A stretch of 64,000 nt of DNA. Source: Clostridium felsineum DSM 794. GTDB lineage: Bacteria; Bacillota; Clostridia; Clostridiales; Clostridiaceae. Position numbers and translations under genes: made by a program. This document shows positions 1 through 7,844 of this stretch, piece by piece; position 1 is the first letter of the stretch, and every line of letters starts with the position of its first letter. The notes under the pieces are model-generated. The model had not been told where the DNA came from and did no database searches. It worked only from the letters and a program-made list of their open reading frames with translations. The stretch spans positions 124,001-188,000 of the forward strand of contig NZ_CP096981.1 in assembly GCF_002006355.2 (NCBI RefSeq). The letters are read 5' to 3'.

Positions 1-285
1 TGGAGGTGTATATACTACCATCTTTCTTGTACTCTTAGTTACTGGTGAGTAGTAATATACATCTTGAACCCTACCAGCTGGATATTGACCACCCTTGTCA
101 TACCCTGCTGGTGGCATAGTTGGAAGTGAAGCCACTACTGGATTACTAGCGGATTTTGTTGATTTATATCCTGCAACGTTTACATTAGATGTTGATGATG
201 CTAACGCTGTAAAATTAGTCATTGTAATAGTTTGTGTAAACAAGATAGTGGTAGCTAAACCTAATATTAGTTTTCGCTTTAACAT
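1..285 (-). CDS. Secreted esterase, feruloyl/acetyl-xylan esterase-like (5' part only)
   Basis: A reading frame starts at an ATG at 283-285 behind an AAAGAGGT ribosome binding site and runs open off the window edge, giving 95 residues. Residues 1-30 are a typical Gram-positive signal peptide (MLKRK followed by a hydrophobic stretch). Residues 56-95 contain PPAGYDKGGQYPAGRVQDVYYYS and then KVYTPP-like VVYTPP, the usual beginning of CE1/Fes-type polysaccharide esterases, which remove acyl groups from hemicellulose. The catalytic serine lies beyond the edge, so the family call rests on the N-terminus alone. It would fit with the plant-polymer enzymes further along the window. Confidence 0.6.
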   Translation of the reverse strand, partial: MLKRKLILGLATTILFTQTITMTNFTALASSTSNVNVAGYKSTKSASNPVVASLPTMPPAGYDKGGQYPAGRVQDVYYYSPVTKSTRKMVVYTPP

Positions 286-563
286 AAATATTACCTCTTT
301 TACAAATAGTTATATGATACATAAAAATCATACCATAATACTTTTTGTAAAACAATATATTTACGTAAAAAAAATTTTTAACAACAAAAAAAACATGTTG
401 ATATGCACTAAATTATAATGGCTAAAATTCTTATTTAAACCATGTAATGTTAGTACATATCAACTTTTATAGTAGCTATTATGACATAGTGAGAACAGAA
501 GAATATAAGTAAAAAAATAATATTACAAATTAAAAATTATATATAAAACATTGTATTTGAAGT

Positions 564-911
564 TTAAAAATCCCATTGATCATTTAAATCTTCTAGAGAA
601 ATACCTCCATGAACCTCATCAAAGGACATAACATTCCCCTCTTTTAGTTTTTCATTTTCTTTGTGAGAAGCATTCTGCACAAAATGAACATTATTTAGTT
701 TTGATAATATTAAATCAATATTGTTTGATACCATATCTAACTTAGCTACGATTTCTCTGTTGCTTAAATCTTTTTTTACTAGTTCAATAATATACGGTGT
801 AAGCCTTCTAGATTTGGCCTTTTCATTTAGTAAATCATATATTTCCTTTGGCATTGCTTCGGCATTTAATACCATACGTGGTTTTCTTTTATCATTATTC
901 ATTTTTTTCAC
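564..911 (-). CDS. parR: ParR-like partition adaptor (ribbon-helix-helix)
   Basis: This 115-residue protein lies directly after parM and overlaps its end by 17 bases. The N-terminal half (KPRMVLNAEAMPKEIYDLLNEKAKSRR, about residues 10-36, then a helix to about 55) looks like a ribbon-helix-helix DNA-binding fold. The C-terminal tail is acidic and ends DLNDQWDF. In ParMRC systems the adaptor binds parC through RHH dimers and docks its C-terminal helix onto the ParM filament. The GTG at 911-909 has no good ribosome binding site of its own, so translation is probably coupled to parM; an ATG at 902 is an alternative. Family assignment rests on size, position and motif, not on a search. Confidence 0.7.
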   Translation of the reverse strand: MKKMNNDKRKPRMVLNAEAMPKEIYDLLNEKAKSRRLTPYIIELVKKDLSNREIVAKLDMVSNNIDLILSKLNNVHFVQNASHKENEKLKEGNVMSFDEVHGGISLEDLNDQWDF

Positions 912-2124
912 TAGTTTTATTTGTAGATATTTCTGAAAGTGATAAAAGCTCTAAGGCTGTTAGATTAATAGTTCTAGAAGTAGGTTTAAATACTTCAGAA
1001 GCATCATCTGAGAGTAAATCATCAAGGAATATATGGTTTTCTTCTGCCACTTTTTCTGTAACAAACTTTAACAGAGTTTTCTTTATATAAGGCTTTAATA
1101 CTGGCGCTTCTCCTCCAAAATAAACAAACTTTAGAAGTCTATCAGTTTCTTTAAAGGTATCAAATATTATTGGCACTAGCTTATCAGCATAATCTTGAAG
1201 CATTTCTGTAAATTCAGAAGTAAAATCATAGCTTTTTCCGCTGTTTGGATCATCCAGAATATATTTTTGCTTTTTATAATTATTTATTAAAAACTTTTCT
1301 ATTTGCTTAATGCTAGAGAAGTATTGTAAAACTTTTTCTTTTCTAAAGGTTTCAAGAAAGCCTAAGAAAGGTTCAATATCAATAACCTTAAAGCTATTTC
1401 TTTCTTTAGGCGGTGTAAGAGAATCTCCAAGCTTTACGCAATCAATGGAACCTCCTCCAATATCAGAAAGAATAGTTTCACAGTTAGTAAACTTATCAAC
1501 TATATCATCTCTATGTACTATTTTTATCGAGTTATCTTCCTGAAGCATTTTATATTTTATAGCATAACGCGCAACTTCGCTTTCAATTTTACATACAGAA
1601 TGTTTAACTGTAATATTGATAACTCTTTCCATACCCATAGTGAGTACTTTTACTGTATGCTCACCTAAAAAGCGTGTTGCCATTTCATTTTGGGCTACAC
1701 TAAATTTAGATGCTTTTTTTAGAAGCCAAATAGGCAGCATCATTTTCATATTATCTATTTCAACATCTATTTTTTTATCATCTGTAGAATTTTTCAAGAT
1801 AGCATAGTAGGCAACAGCTCCAAGAAAATTGGCATAAGGAATAATACTTGTTAATTTATCATTCATTTGATTAACTTGAGTTTTAATTTCGTGACCTTGG
1901 GCAAATTCTCCTACAAGATAAAATTTCTCATTTTCTTTTTCACCATTAGAAATCATAAGTCTATCTAGTAGTTCATTTTTCTCTGTTATTGGAGAAACAA
2001 ACATACCTTCTGCTTTTTTTGAAGAAATTTCAACTATGTTTGTTGGAATTTCAAAGTAATATCCATCTATTAAAAAGTTTCCAGTGCTATTTCCAAAATC
2101 TGCATTAAATCTTTCTATATTCAT
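895..2124 (-). CDS. parM: ParM-like plasmid segregation actin
   Basis: The 409-residue product has actin-superfamily signatures: a phosphate-1 loop DFGNSTGN at residues 9-16, a phosphate-2 loop DIGGGSID near 221 and an adenosine motif YFGGEAPVL near 340. This fits plasmid ParM/Alp proteins, which form ATP-driven filaments that push plasmid copies apart. I chose the ATG at 2124-2122 because AAGGGAG sits 7 bases upstream; a TTG two codons earlier lies too close to it. Downstream parR overlaps, and upstream 2144-2266 carries repeats expected of parC. Chromosomal relatives (MreB, Alp) exist, but the adaptor and repeats favour a plasmid system. Confidence 0.85.
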   Translation of the reverse strand: MNIERFNADFGNSTGNFLIDGYYFEIPTNIVEISSKKAEGMFVSPITEKNELLDRLMISNGEKENEKFYLVGEFAQGHEIKTQVNQMNDKLTSIIPYANFLGAVAYYAILKNSTDDKKIDVEIDNMKMMLPIWLLKKASKFSVAQNEMATRFLGEHTVKVLTMGMERVINITVKHSVCKIESEVARYAIKYKMLQEDNSIKIVHRDDIVDKFTNCETILSDIGGGSIDCVKLGDSLTPPKERNSFKVIDIEPFLGFLETFRKEKVLQYFSSIKQIEKFLINNYKKQKYILDDPNSGKSYDFTSEFTEMLQDYADKLVPIIFDTFKETDRLLKFVYFGGEAPVLKPYIKKTLLKFVTEKVAEENHIFLDDLLSDDASEVFKPTSRTINLTALELLSLSEISTNKTSEKNE

Positions 2125-2143
2125 AAACAAACTCCCTTATATT

Positions 2144-2266
2144 AAATTAAGTGTTACTTAAATAAACTTTAGTTATATTTTATCATAAAATCTATCAAAA
2201 ACAAAGAGGTTTGTAAAATTAAGTGATACTTAAGTACACTTAAGCCTCTAAATACTAAACTTAAGA
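2144..2266. repeat. parC: Candidate parC centromere / parMR operator
   Basis: Two 18-base copies of AAATTAAGTGNTACTTAA lie at 2144-2161 and 2216-2233, differing at one base and 72 bases apart. ACTTAA recurs at 2238-2243 and 2259-2264, and 2230-2244 forms part of a dyad, TTAAGTACACTTAA. Repeats just upstream of a parMR operon are where the RHH adaptor binds to make the partition complex and to repress the operon. The role is inferred from location and repeat pattern. Confidence 0.55.
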
Positions 2267-2281
2267 ATTTTAATAAATAAA

Positions 2282-2318
2282 ACAAAAAATAATGACTGCA
2301 TTATTAACGGCCATTATT
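2282..2318 (-). terminator. Weak terminator after the 2304-2702 gene
   Basis: Read on the minus strand, AATAATG and CATTATT pair across a 17-base loop and are followed by TTTTTT. The stop codon sits inside the hairpin. The stem is A/T-rich, so confidence is limited. Confidence 0.4.
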
Positions 2319-2702
2319 TTTTTGTTCTATATTTCTAGCTTTCATAAAAATACCTTTAGTTATCTCTACAGCAATAGCATCTTTTACATTAAAATTTCGA
2401 ATAGTATATAATTTAGTTCCAACACTATAAAAATTAGAAAAATTATCAGAATTAGAATCTCTTTCATCATTTGAAAAATGTTCGATTTGTCCAAGCAAGT
2501 GTCCAGTGCTAGTAATTTTTTCAGACGTAACAACATAGTTATTTTTTTGATACGTTATCATTTTTTCATATGGCCAACTACTACTTTCATTTTTTGTTCC
2601 GATTATATTTCCTATTTGGTTGTTTTTACTTATTCGTGAAATATGCAATACTAAAAATGTAGATAGTATTATACATACAGCTATAACAAAAGCTTTTTTC
2701 AA
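2304..2702 (-). CDS. Small secreted or membrane-anchored protein, unknown
   Basis: 132 residues. Residues 1-22 form one hydrophobic signal-anchor (MKKAFVIAVCIILSTFLVL), and the rest is hydrophilic and predicted extracellular. The part VGTKLYTIRNFNVKDAIAVEI resembles short beta-rich secreted domains of Firmicutes with no assigned function. It starts at TTG (2702-2700); its ribosome binding site AAGAGTG lies in the last codons of the upstream 77-residue gene, so the two are probably translated from one message. Confidence 0.6.
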   Translation of the reverse strand: MKKAFVIAVCIILSTFLVLHISRISKNNQIGNIIGTKNESSSWPYEKMITYQKNNYVVTSEKITSTGHLLGQIEHFSNDERDSNSDNFSNFYSVGTKLYTIRNFNVKDAIAVEITKGIFMKARNIEQKNNGR

Positions 2703-2706
2703 AATA

Positions 2707-2940
2707 TCACTCTTTTCTTACGGTTTTTACAGGTACGTACCTTCTACAATTAGGGCATTTCACATATAATTTAGTAAAAGTGCTAAAAGAATTAAGTGCA
2801 TTTCCACCAATGTCAAACACATGAAAACATTTTGTGCATTGAAAATTATGCTTTTCATTATATCTGAAATTAGCCAGTGCTGAAATTGGTACTACAACAG
2901 CAACAAAAATAAAACCTAAAATAATAAATAGTATTTTCAT
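2707..2940 (-). CDS. Small membrane protein with zinc-ribbon
   Basis: 77 residues. A transmembrane helix occupies about residues 2-24. A CTKC...CPNC pair (residues 35-38 and 62-65) follows, in the arrangement of a zinc ribbon. GGAGG precedes the ATG by about ten bases. It leads a two-gene unit with the secreted protein downstream. No function can be assigned beyond metal binding by the four cysteines. Confidence 0.6.
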   Translation of the reverse strand: MKILFIILGFIFVAVVVPISALANFRYNEKHNFQCTKCFHVFDIGGNALNSFSTFTKLYVKCPNCRRYVPVKTVRKE

Positions 2941-3075
2941 TTAATAAGTGCCTCCATGCTATAAAAAATAATTTCACATCATTTTATATTTGAGTGGTAA
3001 AACATTATAATTTTAAATTAATTATATCATTTATTAATTTTGCTTCACTAACTACCAGTAAAATATGTATAGAAG

Positions 3076-3111
3076 AAAACACCAGATTTGCTTACACAAA
3101 TCTGGTGTTTT
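3076..3111 (-). terminator. Strong terminator of adhE
   Basis: A perfect 15-base inverted repeat (3076-3090 with 3097-3111, loop CTTACA) lies just past the adhE stop. A-rich and T-rich flanks could make it work in both directions. Confidence 0.9.
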
Positions 3112-3114
3112 TTT

Positions 3115-5691
3115 CTAGAAAGCTTTTGTATATATATCTTTAAGTTCACTTATAAGTGGGTATCTAGGGTTTGCTGCTGTACACTGATCATCATAGGCAA
3201 GTTCAGACATTTTATCTAATGTAAGAAAGAACGCTTTTTTATCAATTCCAATTTCACTTATATTCTTAGGAAGATTTATTTCTTTCTTTAAGTCTGTAAT
3301 AGCCTTTATTAATGAAGCAATTTTTTCATCATCATTACTACCTTTTAAATTTAAATATTCTGCAATTTCAGCATACTTTTTCTTTGCATTAGGATATTTA
3401 TATTGAGGAAATGCCGCTTGCTTTGTTGGACAATCTGTTGCATTATATTTAATAACTTCTTCAATTAGTACACCGCATGCAACTCCGTGAGCAACATGAT
3501 GCATTGCTCCAAGTTTATGAGCCATGGAATGACATATACCCAAAAAGGCATTGGCAAAAGCAGTTCCTGCTATATTAGATGCATGTGCCATTTTTTCTCT
3601 AGCCTCAACATCTGTTTTTCCATTTTTATAAGCTATAGGTAAATATTTAAATATCATTTTTATAGCTCTTAAGGCTAATGCATCAGTATAGTCAGTTGCC
3701 ATAGTTGAGACGTAGGCTTCTATGGCATGAACTAAAGCATCTATTCCTGTTGCCGCAGTTAAACCTTTAGGCATGTTCATCATCAGTTCAGTATCGATTA
3801 TTGCCATATTAGGTGTTAATTCATAAGAAGTTAAAGGATATTTCATTCCCGTTTTATCATCAGTTATAACTGCAAAAGGTGTTACCTCAGATCCAGTACC
3901 AGCAGTTGTAGGTATTGCTACTGAAACTGCCTTTTTTCCCAATTTAGGAAAATCACATATTCTTTTTCTTATATCTAAAAATCTTATAGCTAAATTTTCA
4001 ATTTCTGCTTCTGGGTATTCATATAATAAGTGCATTATCTTTGCTGCATCCATTGCAGATCCACCGCCGATAGATATTATAACATCTGGTTCAAAGCTAA
4101 GCATTTGTTTTGCACCAGCCTTTGCGGAGCTAATACTTGGATCTGATTTTATATCTGAAAATATGTCGTATTTAATATCTATTTCATCTAAAACCTTTGT
4201 GATTTTATTAACATATCCAAGTTTAAAAAGATCTTTATCAGTTACTATGAATGCTCTTTTTCTATTCATATCCTTTAATTCTTTTAATGCAAATGAAAGA
4301 CAACCATATTTAAAATATATTTTTTGAGGTACTTTGAACCAAAGCATATTCTCCCTTCTTTCAGCAACACTTTTAATATTTAATAAATGTCTAGGTGTTA
4401 CATTTTCTGATATAGAATTTCCGCCCCAGGTACCACATCCCAATGTAAATGAAGGTGCTATAGCGAAATTATAAAAATCTCCACTTGCCCCTTGTGAAGA
4501 AGGCATATTAATAAACGTTCTTGAGGTTTTCATTGCGAGTCCAAACTTTTCAACCTTTTCTTTATTGTTTTCAGCATCTATATACAAAGAAGAAGTATGA
4601 CCATTTCCACCTAAATATGCAAGTCTTTCTGCTTTTTTTAGAGCTTCATCAAAATCCTTAACATTATACAAGGCTAAAACTGGTGATAATTTTTCGTGTG
4701 AAAATAATTCCTCTCTTTCCACAGATTGAACTTCTCCTATTAAAACCTTTGTAGCTTGTGGCACTTCAATTCCGGCCATTTTAGCAATTACATACGCTGA
4801 TTTTCCAACTATGCCAGCATTAATATTTCCATCCTTAAACATAACTTCTTTTACTTTTGCTAACTCATTTTTGTTGAGTATATGGGCTCCTCGCTTTACA
4901 AATTCTTCTTTAACATTTTTATATATTGAACTTGGAACTAATACTGATTGTTCAGAAGCACATATTACACCATTATCATAGGTTTTTGATAAAAGTATAG
5001 AGCTTACCGCCATATTTATATCTGCACTTTCATCGATTATTGCCGGAGTATTTCCAGCTCCAACACCAATTGCAGGTTTACCTGATGAATAGGCAGCCTT
5101 AACCATTGAAGGTCCCCCTGTTGCTAAAACTATATCAGCTTCATTCATTAATTCTTGGGAAAGTCCTATTGAGGGTTCATCTATCCACCCTATTATATCT
5201 TTAGGTGCTCCTGCTTTAACAGCTGCATCTAAAATTAATTTTGCAGCAGTAATAGTTGATTTTTTTGCACGTGGATGAGGTGAAAACAAAATTGCATTTC
5301 TTGTTTTTAAAGAAATCAGTGATTTGAAAATTGTTGTAGATGTTGGATTGGTAGTAGGAATTATAGCAGCTACAACTCCAATAGGTTCTGCAACTTTTGA
5401 TATACCTAAACCCTCATCATGTTCTATTACTCCACAGGTTTTTTCGTTTTTATATTTGTTATATATATATTCTGCTGCAAAATGATTTTTTATAATTTTA
5501 TCTTCCACAAGACCGATTCCTGTTTCTTCTACTGCTAATTTTGATAAAGTTATTCTCTCCTTGGCAGCAGCTATAGCACATTGTTTGAAAATTTCATCTA
5601 CTTGTTCTTGGGTATATTCTGCGAATTTTTTTTGAGCTTCTCTTAATTGATCTAATTTTTGTTTTAGCTCCTTTGAATTTGTAACTTTCAT
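3115..5691 (-). CDS. adhE2: Bifunctional aldehyde/alcohol dehydrogenase
   Basis: This 858-residue enzyme reduces acetyl-CoA or butyryl-CoA to aldehyde and then alcohol using NADH, the last steps of ethanol/butanol formation. Residues 1 to about 440 are the acylating aldehyde dehydrogenase, with the catalytic cysteine in GVICASEQSV (C244). The remainder is an iron-dependent alcohol dehydrogenase, with GGGSAMDAAK for the nucleotide and HSMAHKLGAMHH for the metal. The sequence agrees closely, from memory, with C. acetobutylicum AdhE2 (also 858 residues) and less well with AdhE1. It is monocistronic: its own promoter lies at 5920-5948, a Rex-type site covers the -35 and a strong terminator follows. 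The ATG has an AGAGGTG site 7 bases ahead. Confidence 0.95.
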   Translation of the reverse strand: MKVTNSKELKQKLDQLREAQKKFAEYTQEQVDEIFKQCAIAAAKERITLSKLAVEETGIGLVEDKIIKNHFAAEYIYNKYKNEKTCGVIEHDEGLGISKVAEPIGVVAAIIPTTNPTSTTIFKSLISLKTRNAILFSPHPRAKKSTITAAKLILDAAVKAGAPKDIIGWIDEPSIGLSQELMNEADIVLATGGPSMVKAAYSSGKPAIGVGAGNTPAIIDESADINMAVSSILLSKTYDNGVICASEQSVLVPSSIYKNVKEEFVKRGAHILNKNELAKVKEVMFKDGNINAGIVGKSAYVIAKMAGIEVPQATKVLIGEVQSVEREELFSHEKLSPVLALYNVKDFDEALKKAERLAYLGGNGHTSSLYIDAENNKEKVEKFGLAMKTSRTFINMPSSQGASGDFYNFAIAPSFTLGCGTWGGNSISENVTPRHLLNIKSVAERRENMLWFKVPQKIYFKYGCLSFALKELKDMNRKRAFIVTDKDLFKLGYVNKITKVLDEIDIKYDIFSDIKSDPSISSAKAGAKQMLSFEPDVIISIGGGSAMDAAKIMHLLYEYPEAEIENLAIRFLDIRKRICDFPKLGKKAVSVAIPTTAGTGSEVTPFAVITDDKTGMKYPLTSYELTPNMAIIDTELMMNMPKGLTAATGIDALVHAIEAYVSTMATDYTDALALRAIKMIFKYLPIAYKNGKTDVEAREKMAHASNIAGTAFANAFLGICHSMAHKLGAMHHVAHGVACGVLIEEVIKYNATDCPTKQAAFPQYKYPNAKKKYAEIAEYLNLKGSNDDEKIASLIKAITDLKKEINLPKNISEIGIDKKAFFLTLDKMSELAYDDQCTAANPRYPLISELKDIYTKAF

Positions 5692-5718
5692 TAATATACA
5701 CCTCTTTTATAAAATTTT

Positions 5719-5750
5719 TATAGTAGTTTGATATTTAACAAACTACTATA
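5719..5750 (-). other. 5' leader hairpin of adhE mRNA
   Basis: A perfect 12-base inverted repeat (5719-5730 with 5739-5750, loop ATATTTAA) lies 28-59 bases ahead of the adhE start, inside the transcribed leader. No U-run follows, so it is not a terminator. It may protect the 5' end or mark an RNA processing site. Confidence 0.55.
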
Positions 5751-5919
5751 CAGAAAACTAAATGTTTTCCATAATAAACTCTAGTATTTTATAAATTGTG
5801 ACTTATAGTTTTATTATATTTTGATATTATAAATACAATAAAATATTGATATATCAATGATTTACGCGTTTTTATTGAAAAACTATATAGTTATATAGCT
5901 CATTTTTATTTACAATCAT

Positions 5920-5948
5920 AGTATATGACACCAATTTTATATTGTCAA
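5920..5948 (-). promoter_or_regulatory. adhE promoter
   Basis: On the minus strand TTGACA (5948-5943) and TATACT (5925-5920) are separated by exactly 17 bases, close to the sigma-A consensus. Transcription would start near 5913, giving a leader of about 220 bases. Confidence 0.75.
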
Positions 5949-5959
5949 ACATTTAACAA
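5942..5959. promoter_or_regulatory. Rex-type redox operator
   Basis: TTGTCAAACATTTAACAA differs at one position from the clostridial Rex consensus TTGTTAANNNNTTAACAA. It covers the -35 of the adhE promoter. Rex is a repressor released by a high NADH/NAD+ ratio and is known to control adhE2 in C. acetobutylicum, so induction under reducing conditions is expected. Confidence 0.75.
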
Positions 5960-6002
5960 TGCCTTTTGAAATTGGTCTGACCAATAGACCAGTTTCAAGG
6001 CA
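5960..6002. promoter_or_regulatory. Large inverted repeat with GntR/FadR-like core, upstream of adhE promoter
   Basis: Arms at 5960-5978 and 5986-6002 pair almost fully, with a two-base bulge. Inside is the perfect 13-base palindrome TTGGTCTGACCAA (5972-5984), the TGGTC-N-GACCA pattern bound by FadR-subfamily GntR regulators. It sits just upstream of the -35 and has no T-run on either side, so an operator or activator site is more likely than a terminator. Confidence 0.5.
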
Positions 6003-6175
6003 GATTAGCTAGTCCTAGCAATTGTATGCTCAAGTTTATGAAAGATTAAATAATAGTACGCAAAAAATTAAAAATATAATTGCTAACTATATTTTAATTT
6101 CTTTTTTATGATTAAACATTAAATTCATCTAGAATAATCATAGTATTGAATTTTATATTGTAAGAAGTGAACTAC

Positions 6176-6204
6176 TTGACAACTTATATTATAGCTTTTA
6201 TACT
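6176..6204 (+). promoter_or_regulatory. Promoter of the DMT exporter gene
   Basis: TTGACA (6176-6181) and TATACT (6199-6204) are 17 bases apart, near consensus. Transcription should start around 6212. Confidence 0.7.
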
Positions 6205-6268
6205 ATACTAGAATTAAATAATAAAATCACATTTAGATGTGGACTTTTCTAGAGAAATCTATTTTCGC

Positions 6269-6301
6269 CACACAATTATCAGTTTTGATAGTTGTGTGGT
6301 T
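6269..6301 (+). terminator. Terminator-like hairpin inside the DMT exporter leader (possible attenuator)
   Basis: CCACACAATTATC and GATAGTTGTGTGG pair over 13 bases with one G-U and are followed by TTTTTT. The hairpin lies after the promoter and before the coding start, where it would stop most transcripts. GATGTGG at about 6236-6242 can pair with CCACA of the stem, giving a possible antiterminator. The leader matches no riboswitch class I know. Confidence 0.55.
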
Positions 6302-6331
6302 TTTTACGTTTAATTGAAAGGGGCAATAATT

Positions 6332-7216
6332 TTGAAAAATTGGCATTATGCATTACTTGTTTTTTTAGGAGGTTGTTGCTATGGAATATTATCGACCTTT
6401 GTAAAGCTTGCTTATTCGGTAGGCTTCTCACCATCAGAGGTAACAGGCAGCCAGTATTTTTTAGGAACTATACTTATTTGGAGTGCCGTTTTATTTACAA
6501 AAAAGAAGAAATTAAATTTAAAACAAATTTTAAAGATTATGATGTGTGGAATTCCGTTTGGACTAACAGGTATATTTTATTATCATTCTCTTAAAACCCT
6601 CAATGCTTCACTGGCAATAATTTTCTTATTTCAATTTGTTTGGATTGGTGCTTTATTTGATTGGATATTCAATAAGAAAAAACCTGGAAAACAAAAGCTA
6701 GTATCTATAATTATTTTGTTGATAGGCTCTTTTTTAGCTGCAAATATATTTGTACAAAAGAATTACACTTTTTCACTTGAAGGAACAATCTTTGGAATAC
6801 TTGCGGCTTTATCCTACACAACCTTTATATTTTTTAGCAGTTCAGTTGAGAAGGATACTCCACCAGTATTAAAAAGTGCGCTGCTTTCAACAAGTGCTTT
6901 AGTAGTTATATTTTTATTGTTTCCACCAAGCTTTTTATTCCATTTTCATATATTACGTGGGCTGATTCCATATGGACTCATATTAGGAATCTTTGGAGTG
7001 GTTTTTCCACCGATTTTATTTTCTATTGGAATGCCAAAGGTTGAACCTTCACTAGGAACTATACTACCTGCCTCTGAGCTTCCGGTTGCTACTATAATGT
7101 CTTCAATCGTTTTGTCAGAGTATGTAAATCCATCTCAGTGGTTTGGAGTACTACTTATATTGATTGGAATTATAGTGGGTAATGTGGTTTATGAAAGAAA
7201 GGCTGTTGAAGCTTAA
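6332..7216 (+). CDS. EamA/DMT-family transporter
   Basis: 294 residues, almost wholly hydrophobic, with about ten transmembrane helices in two EamA repeats of five. Members export amino acids or other small metabolites from the cytoplasm; the substrate here cannot be told. The TTG at 6332 is chosen because AAAGGGG ends 8 bases before it. The TTG at 6314 lies upstream of that site and lacks one of its own. It is transcribed alone from the promoter at 6176-6204 through a leader with a terminator hairpin. Confidence 0.85.
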   Translation: MKNWHYALLVFLGGCCYGILSTFVKLAYSVGFSPSEVTGSQYFLGTILIWSAVLFTKKKKLNLKQILKIMMCGIPFGLTGIFYYHSLKTLNASLAIIFLFQFVWIGALFDWIFNKKKPGKQKLVSIIILLIGSFLAANIFVQKNYTFSLEGTIFGILAALSYTTFIFFSSSVEKDTPPVLKSALLSTSALVVIFLLFPPSFLFHFHILRGLIPYGLILGIFGVVFPPILFSIGMPKVEPSLGTILPASELPVATIMSSIVLSEYVNPSQWFGVLLILIGIIVGNVVYERKAVEA

Positions 7217-7358
7217 TTATAAATTTACACTGTTTAATAAGTAATACAACCATAATATATAGTAATGAATTTTTATAGAGTACAGCTTTCACAAATTTCT
7301 TTAAAAATCATACACTGTAATAGTACGTTAATTTATAGCAGTTATGGAGGTTAATTTT

Positions 7359-7616
7359 ATGGTTCGCTTACCATTAAACAGCAATGAGAGTGTTAAAATT
7401 ACTGCATTTCCTCAAACTATAACTATATCAAATTCAAATACCCAATTAGTTGCTAATTATACAATTACAACTTCTCGTGGTGTTATTGAGGTTTTTGATT
7501 TAAGACCTGGCCAAACTAAAGAATATCGTGTTGAGAAAGGTCCTTGTACCATTCTAAATATTACTCCTGTTCATAACAATCTCCACGTAGTAATTATTGT
7601 TGAATATAGCTTATAA
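7359..7616 (+). CDS. Small beta-rich protein of unknown function
   Basis: 85 residues, with no signal peptide or membrane helix. Alternating hydrophobic residues (TITISNSNTQLVANYTITT, then GVIEVFDLRPGQTKEY) suggest a single all-beta sandwich domain. The ATG at 7359 follows GGAGG at 7346-7350. The gene stands alone, with a very strong terminator behind it. I do not recognise the family. Confidence 0.6.
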   Translation: MVRLPLNSNESVKITAFPQTITISNSNTQLVANYTITTSRGVIEVFDLRPGQTKEYRVEKGPCTILNITPVHNNLHVVIIVEYSL

Positions 7617-7645
7617 TTTTTATAAAGGAATGAAGTATATTTTTT

Positions 7646-7695
7646 AAATGACCACTAAATATTAAACAAATAAGTTTAATATTTAGTGGTCATTT
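7646..7695 (+). terminator. Terminator, 22-base perfect stem
   Basis: 7646-7667 pairs perfectly with 7674-7695 around the loop AAATAA; the right arm ends in a T-run. Confidence 0.85.
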
Positions 7696-7740
7696 TATTG
7701 ATAAAAAATGTTATTTCTATATTATTATTCATAAAAAGTA

Positions 7741-7771
7741 TTGACCATAACACAGTGTCATAGTGTAATAT
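7741..7771 (+). promoter_or_regulatory. MerR-type promoter with 19-base spacer
   Basis: TTGACC (7741-7746) and TAATAT (7766-7771) are 19 bases apart, longer than normal. The spacer holds a dyad, TGAC...ACACAGTGT...GTCA, centred near 7754. Over-long spacers with a central dyad are the mark of promoters that MerR proteins activate by twisting DNA; here the regulator gene itself follows. Confidence 0.6.
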
Positions 7772-7844
7772 AAAAAATATAGTAAAGCTCATTGTCGGCA
7801 AAAGCTTATTATAAAAAGTCTAAAATCAAAGTTGGAGGTAAAAA

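Noticed and set aside
95..418. Plus-strand 107-codon ORF
   Set aside because: It is antisense to the signal peptide of the esterase on the minus strand and then runs through A/T-rich spacer; no ribosome binding site.
5960..6002. Inverted repeat as a terminator
   Set aside because: No T-run on either side and no gene ends next to it; an operator role fits better.
6292..6594. Plus-strand 100-codon ORF
   Set aside because: It overlaps the DMT exporter in another frame and begins within the terminator hairpin.
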